A DNA stretch of 64,000 nt from Burkholderiaceae bacterium. Lineage in GTDB: Bacteria; Pseudomonadota; Gammaproteobacteria; Burkholderiales; Burkholderiaceae_C. The notes beneath the pieces are model-generated. The model saw only the letters and a program-made list of their open reading frames with translations, ran no database searches and was not told the DNA's origin. The stretch covers positions 248,001-312,000 of the forward strand of contig JAHCKM010000001.1 in assembly GCA_026125795.1 (NCBI GenBank), in the 5' to 3' direction. Of this stretch, positions 60,198-64,000 are shown piece by piece; within the stretch, counting starts at the first letter, position 1, and the number at the start of each line of letters is the position of its first letter. A program made the position numbers and the translations under genes.

Positions 60198-61331
60198 ATG
60201 ACCCGTTCAATCCGTCCTTGGGGCCGGCACCGCCGTGCCGCCACCATCATCAGCCTGTGCGTGGTCCTGCTGCAGGCCCACGGACAGCCGGCCAGTGCGC
60301 CGGCCGCCAAGCCTGCGCTCACCGTGAGCCTGGTGGCGCCACAGAGCGGCGAATGGCCGCAACGCCTGGTGGCCAACGGCAACATCGCCGCCTGGCAAGA
60401 GGCGGTGGTTGGCGCCGAGGCGGTGGGGCTGCGCTTGACCGAGGTCTTGGTCAACGTTGGCGACAACGTCCGCAAGGGCCAGCTGCTGGCGCGGCTGAAC
60501 ACCGAAACCCTCGCTGCCGAACTGGCGCAGGCGCAGGCCTCTCTGGCAGAGGCGCGGGCCGCGGCGGAGGAGGCAAAGGCCAACGGCGACCGGGCGCGCG
60601 AACTCGGGCCGACCGGCGTGATCAGCGCGCAGCAGATCCAGCAGTGGCTCACCGCCGAAAAGACAGCGCTCGCCCGGGTCGAGGCGCTCAAGGCACGGCT
60701 GGCGGCCGACCAGCTGAGGCTGTCGCAAACCCGCGTGCTGGCGCCCGACCACGGCGTGATCTCGGCGCGCCTGGCCACGGTCGGTGCGGTGGTGCAGCCG
60801 GGCCAGGAGCTCTTTCGGCTGATCCGCGGCGGTCGGCTCGAGTGGCGCGCCGAGGTGCAGGCAGCCGACCTGGCGCGCATCAAGCCGGGCGCAGTGGCTC
60901 ATGTCACGGCGGCTGGCGGGCGCACGATCCAGGGTAGGGTGCGCGTGATCGCACCGGCGGTCGACGCCGCCACGCGCAATGGTGTGGTGTACGTCGACCT
61001 GCCGGCGCCGGGCGATGCGCGTGCCGGCATGTTCGCGCGCGGCGAGTTCGATCTCGGCCCTGCAAAGGCGCTCACGCTGCCGCAAAGCGCTGTGGTGTTG
61101 CGCGATGGATTCAGCTACGTGCTGCGCGTCGATGCCCAGTCGAAAGTCGTGATGACCAAGGTCGCGGTCGGCCGGCGCATCGGCGATCGCGTCGAGGTCG
61201 TGTCGGGGCTGGACCCGCAGTCGCGCGTGGTGGCGGCGGGCGGCGGGTTCTTGAGCGATGGCGACACCGTGCGCGTGGTCGAGTCGGGCTCCGCGGCGGC
61301 GGTCACGCCCACCGCCGCAGCGAAACGCTGA
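60198..61331 (+). CDS. RND efflux periplasmic adaptor (membrane fusion protein)
   Basis: The 377-residue exported protein has a signal sequence (about 14-30). A barrel-sandwich (lipoyl-like) half is VVGAEAVGLRLTEVLVNVGDNVRKGQLLARLN, an alpha-hairpin (about 95-165) is rich in Ala/Glu, the second half is VLAPDHGVISARLATVGAVVQPGQELF, and beta-barrel and membrane-proximal domains follow. It would link the next gene's RND pump to an outer-membrane channel that is not in the window. GTP-like or ATP motifs are absent, as expected. The substrate is unknown. Confidence 0.9.
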   Translation: MTRSIRPWGRHRRAATIISLCVVLLQAHGQPASAPAAKPALTVSLVAPQSGEWPQRLVANGNIAAWQEAVVGAEAVGLRLTEVLVNVGDNVRKGQLLARLNTETLAAELAQAQASLAEARAAAEEAKANGDRARELGPTGVISAQQIQQWLTAEKTALARVEALKARLAADQLRLSQTRVLAPDHGVISARLATVGAVVQPGQELFRLIRGGRLEWRAEVQAADLARIKPGAVAHVTAAGGRTIQGRVRVIAPAVDAATRNGVVYVDLPAPGDARAGMFARGEFDLGPAKALTLPQSAVVLRDGFSYVLRVDAQSKVVMTKVAVGRRIGDRVEVVSGLDPQSRVVAAGGGFLSDGDTVRVVESGSAAAVTPTAAAKR

Positions 61332-61332
61332 C

Positions 61333-61410
61333 ATGCGTCGACACCCGCACCCGCTTCGCCTGCTGCCCTTCGACCGGGGTACCCGGCTCCTGGCGGCCGG
61401 ACACCACTGA
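61333..61410 (+). other. 25-codon mini-ORF between MFP and RND genes, bounded by 9-bp repeats
   Basis: ATG at 61333 starts one base after the MFP stop (TGACATG), runs 25 codons and ends at TGA 61408-61410, one base before the permease ATG (again TGACATG). The 9-mer CTGACATGC occurs at 61328-61336 and 61407-61415. The peptide is basic (MRRHPHPLRLL start) and matches no family I know. It could be a translational-coupling leader or an insertion at the original TGACATG junction. Confidence 0.45.
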
Positions 61411-61411
61411 C

Positions 61412-64000
61412 ATGCAGTTCAACGTCTCCGCCGCGTCGATCCGCAACCCGATCCCGGCGGTGTTGCTGTTCATCATGCTCACCGCGGTTGGACTGATGAG
61501 CTTTCGCGCGATGAAGATCCAGCAGTTTCCCGACGTGGAGCTGCCCAATGTGATTGTCAGCGCGTCGCTGCCGGGTGCCGCGCCGGCACAGATGGAAACC
61601 GAAGTCGCGCGCCGCATCGAGAACTCGATCGCGTCGATCCAGGGCCTGAAGCACCAGTACACCAAGGTGCAGGACGGCTCGGCGACCATCACCGCCGAGT
61701 TCCGGCTCGAAAAGCCGATCCAGGAGGCGCTCGACGAGGTGCGCGACGCGGTGCAGCGCGTGCGCTCGGATCTGCCGGCCGACCTGCGCGACCCCGTCAT
61801 CACCAAGCTGGACCTGGCGGCGATGCCGATCCTGGCCTACACCGTGGCCTCGTCGCGCATGGACGACGAGGCCCTGTCGTGGTTCATCGACAACCAGGTC
61901 ACCAAGGCGGTGCTCGCGGTGCGCGGGGTCGGCGGCGTCACCCGCGTGGGCGGCGTGACGCGCGAGATCCGCGTCGAGCTCGATCCGGCCAGGCTGCAGG
62001 CGCTCGGTGCCACCGCCGCCGACATCTCGCGCCAGCTGCGCCAGGTGCAGCAGGAGGCTTCGGGCGGCCGTACCGACGTGGGCGGCGCCGAGCAGTCGGT
62101 GCGCACGATCGCCACGGTGCGCTCCGCGCAGGAACTCGCCGCCATGGAGATCGCATGGGCGTCGCCGGCGGGCGAGCGGCGCGTGCGCCTGGACCAACTG
62201 GCGCGGGTGATGGATACGGTCGCTGAGCAGCGCGCCGCCGCGCTGCTCGACGGCAAGGCGGTGGTGGCATTCGAGGTCGCACGCTCGCGCGGCGCCGGCG
62301 AGGTGGAGGTGCAGGACGGCGTGCGCGCCGCGATCGCCAAGCTGCGCACCGAACACCCCGACGTGGTGGTGACCGAGGCCTTCAACTTCGTCGACCCGGT
62401 GGTCGAGAACTACGAAGGCTCGATGGCGCTGCTGGTCGAAGGCGCGATTCTCGCGGTGATCGTGGTGTGGGCATTCCTGCGCAACTGGCGCGCCACGCTG
62501 ATCTCGGCAGTGGCGCTGCCGCTGTCGATCATCCCCACGTTCTTCGCGATGCACCTGTTCGGCTTCACGATCAACGTGGTGACGCTGCTGTCGCTGTCGC
62601 TGGTGGTGGGCATCCTGGTCGACGACGCGATCGTCGAGATCGAGAACATCATGCGCCACCTGTCGGCCGGCAAGACGCCGTACCAGGCGGCGATGGAGGC
62701 GGCCGACGAGATCGGCCTGGCGGTGATCGCCACCACGTTCACGCTAATCGCGGTGTTCCTGCCGACCGCGTTCATGAGCGGTGTGCCTGGGCGCTTCTTC
62801 GTGCAGTTTGGCTGGACCGCGGCAATCGCGGTGTGGTTCTCGCTGGTGGTCGCGCGCATGCTGACGCCGATGATGGCGGCCTATCTGCTCAAGCCGCTGG
62901 CCCGGCCGCTGAAGGAGCCCGGCTGGATGCGGTGGTACCTCAAGGTCGCGGCCTGGTGCCTGAGGCACCGGCTGAAGACGCTGGCGTTGACCGCGCTGTT
63001 CTCTATCGGGTCGTGCACGCCGCTGTTCACCGGGAAGATCGCCGGCGGCTTCATCCCGCCCGACGACCTGTCGCAGACGCAGGTGATCATCAATCTGCCG
63101 CCGGGAAGCACGTTCGCGCAGACCCTCGAGATCGCCGAGCGGGTGCGCACGATCGTGCAGGGCCATCCGCACGTGACGCGTGTCTACACCGCGGTGGGGG
63201 CGGGGCGCGCCGGGGCCGATCCGTTCACGTCGCAGATGTCGGCCGCCGATCCGCGCAAGGCCACGTTGACCATCAACCTGACGCCGCGCAGCGATCGCAG
63301 CGGCATCAGCAAGCAGGCGATCGAGGGAGAACTGCGGCGCTTGCTTGAGGTGGTGCCGGGCGCGCGCATCAACGTCGGCTTTGGCGGCTCATCGGAAAAG
63401 TACATCCTGGTGCTGGCCGGCGAAGACGGCGACCTGCTGTCCGCGCACGCGCGGCGGGTCGAGCAGGAGTTGCGCACGCTGCCCGGCATCGGCGCCGTCA
63501 CGTCGACCTCGAGCCTGCAGCGGCCCGAGCTGGTGGTGCGTCCCGACGCCGCGCGCGCCGCTGACCTGGGCGTGACCGCTGCGGCGATCGCCGACACCTT
63601 GCGCATCGCCACCGCCGGCGACTACGACCAGGCGCTGGCCAAGCTCAATCTCGCGCAGCGCCAAGTGCCGGTGGTGGTGCGCCTGCCCGATGCCGCGCGC
63701 GAGGATCTGGCATTGATCGAGCGACTCGGCGTGCCGGGTATGCGCGGCACGGTGCCGCTGGGCAACGTGGCGACGCTGTCGATCGACAGCGGCCCGGCGC
63801 AGATCGACCGCTACGACCGTCTGCGCAACATCAACTTCGAGATCGAGCTCAATGGCGTGCCGCTCGGCAAGGTGCAGGAGATGTCCGATGCGCTGCCGAG
63901 CCTGGCCGATCTGCCGGCCGGCGTGATCAAGACCACTGTCGGCGATGCCGAGGCGATGGTGGAATTGGCGCAGAGTTTCGTGCTCGCCATGCTGACCGGG
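61412..64000 (+). CDS. RND efflux permease (HAE-1 type), C-terminus cut by window edge
   Basis: The first 863 residues of an inner-membrane proton-driven pump lie in the window; full RND pumps have about 1030-1060 residues. It has a first membrane helix (about 10-30) and a periplasmic porter domain (DVELPNVIVSASLPGAAPAQMETEV, then SIQGLKHQYTKVQDGSATITAEF). The membrane block includes the proton-relay pair Asp-Asp in VVGILVDDAIVEIENIM. A second periplasmic loop starts near ITGKIAGGFIPPDD. It follows its adaptor, with a 25-codon mini-ORF between. The substrate is unknown. Confidence 0.93.
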   Translation, partial: MQFNVSAASIRNPIPAVLLFIMLTAVGLMSFRAMKIQQFPDVELPNVIVSASLPGAAPAQMETEVARRIENSIASIQGLKHQYTKVQDGSATITAEFRLEKPIQEALDEVRDAVQRVRSDLPADLRDPVITKLDLAAMPILAYTVASSRMDDEALSWFIDNQVTKAVLAVRGVGGVTRVGGVTREIRVELDPARLQALGATAADISRQLRQVQQEASGGRTDVGGAEQSVRTIATVRSAQELAAMEIAWASPAGERRVRLDQLARVMDTVAEQRAAALLDGKAVVAFEVARSRGAGEVEVQDGVRAAIAKLRTEHPDVVVTEAFNFVDPVVENYEGSMALLVEGAILAVIVVWAFLRNWRATLISAVALPLSIIPTFFAMHLFGFTINVVTLLSLSLVVGILVDDAIVEIENIMRHLSAGKTPYQAAMEAADEIGLAVIATTFTLIAVFLPTAFMSGVPGRFFVQFGWTAAIAVWFSLVVARMLTPMMAAYLLKPLARPLKEPGWMRWYLKVAAWCLRHRLKTLALTALFSIGSCTPLFTGKIAGGFIPPDDLSQTQVIINLPPGSTFAQTLEIAERVRTIVQGHPHVTRVYTAVGAGRAGADPFTSQMSAADPRKATLTINLTPRSDRSGISKQAIEGELRRLLEVVPGARINVGFGGSSEKYILVLAGEDGDLLSAHARRVEQELRTLPGIGAVTSTSSLQRPELVVRPDAARAADLGVTAAAIADTLRIATAGDYDQALAKLNLAQRQVPVVVRLPDAAREDLALIERLGVPGMRGTVPLGNVATLSIDSGPAQIDRYDRLRNINFEIELNGVPLGKVQEMSDALPSLADLPAGVIKTTVGDAEAMVELAQSFVLAMLTG

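Overview
The window is a 64 kb stretch of a high-GC bacterial chromosome. Its gene families (DUF494/Smg beside dprA, DUF1631, DUF2917, DUF3426 zinc-ribbon, DUF6279 and DUF4136 lipoproteins, a pilGHIJ-chpA cluster with rubredoxin in front, accB-accC-prmA-DUF3426) and their order point to a betaproteobacterium of the order Burkholderiales, probably near the Rubrivivax/Leptothrix/Methylibium group. The order is well supported; the genus is a guess. Apart from a few intergenic repeats, this is core-type sequence: I see no insertion sequence, phage, CRISPR array, tRNA or rRNA.

Layout. 1-3.8 kb: fmt (cut by the left edge) and def on minus, then LysM protein, dprA and smg on plus. 3.9-10.5 kb, minus: DUF1631, secF, secD, yajC, a CnoX-type thioredoxin. 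10.6-18.8 kb, plus: purE, purK, the tRNA-t6A gene sua5/tsaC, an SGNH-like lipoprotein, tsaB, rimI, a family-4 uracil-DNA glycosylase and a PAS-GGDEF-EAL protein. 18.8-32.8 kb: mixed housekeeping genes (glmU, ttcA, folB with a pteridine reductase, midA-like methyltransferase, cca, slt, GST, a LysR regulator, DUF2917, TfoX-N, 5-formyl-THF cyclo-ligase, PfkB kinase). 32.8-45.3 kb, minus: DUF3426, prmA, accC, accB, tlpA-like, a hypothetical gene, mtgA, aroE, a TonB-like protein, an RNB nuclease, a YqiA-like esterase and mpl. 45.4-48.8 kb: two small exported or membrane proteins, hemL, thiD-like, rubredoxin. 49-59 kb, plus: the twitching-motility chemosensory cluster pilG, pilH, pilI, pilJ and a 2061-residue ChpA/PilL kinase, followed by a diguanylate cyclase. 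60.2-64 kb: an RND efflux pair, the permease cut by the right edge.

How the genes work together. SecDF-YajC support protein export. PurE/PurK carry out the bicarbonate step of purine synthesis. TsaC and TsaB make tRNA t6A. AccB/AccC are half of acetyl-CoA carboxylase. PilGHIJ/ChpA sense surfaces and steer type IV pili, and two GGDEF proteins add c-di-GMP output.

The most unusual signal lies in the short junctions between operon partners. Between accB and accC there are two extra, truncated copies of the accC start, each an in-frame mini-ORF ending just before the next ATG. The accC copy and its nearest duplicate differ at five positions, all synonymous. The purE/purK and tonB-like/aroE junctions are filled by the same 77-bp element running from stop codon to start codon. 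The end of the GST gene carries a 31-bp tandem duplication of a stop-hairpin-ATG unit. The MFP/permease junction holds a 25-codon mini-ORF bounded by two identical 9-bp stop-start junctions. A second recurring pattern is a -10-like hexamer 6-8 nt before the start codon of six genes, which suggests leaderless transcripts.
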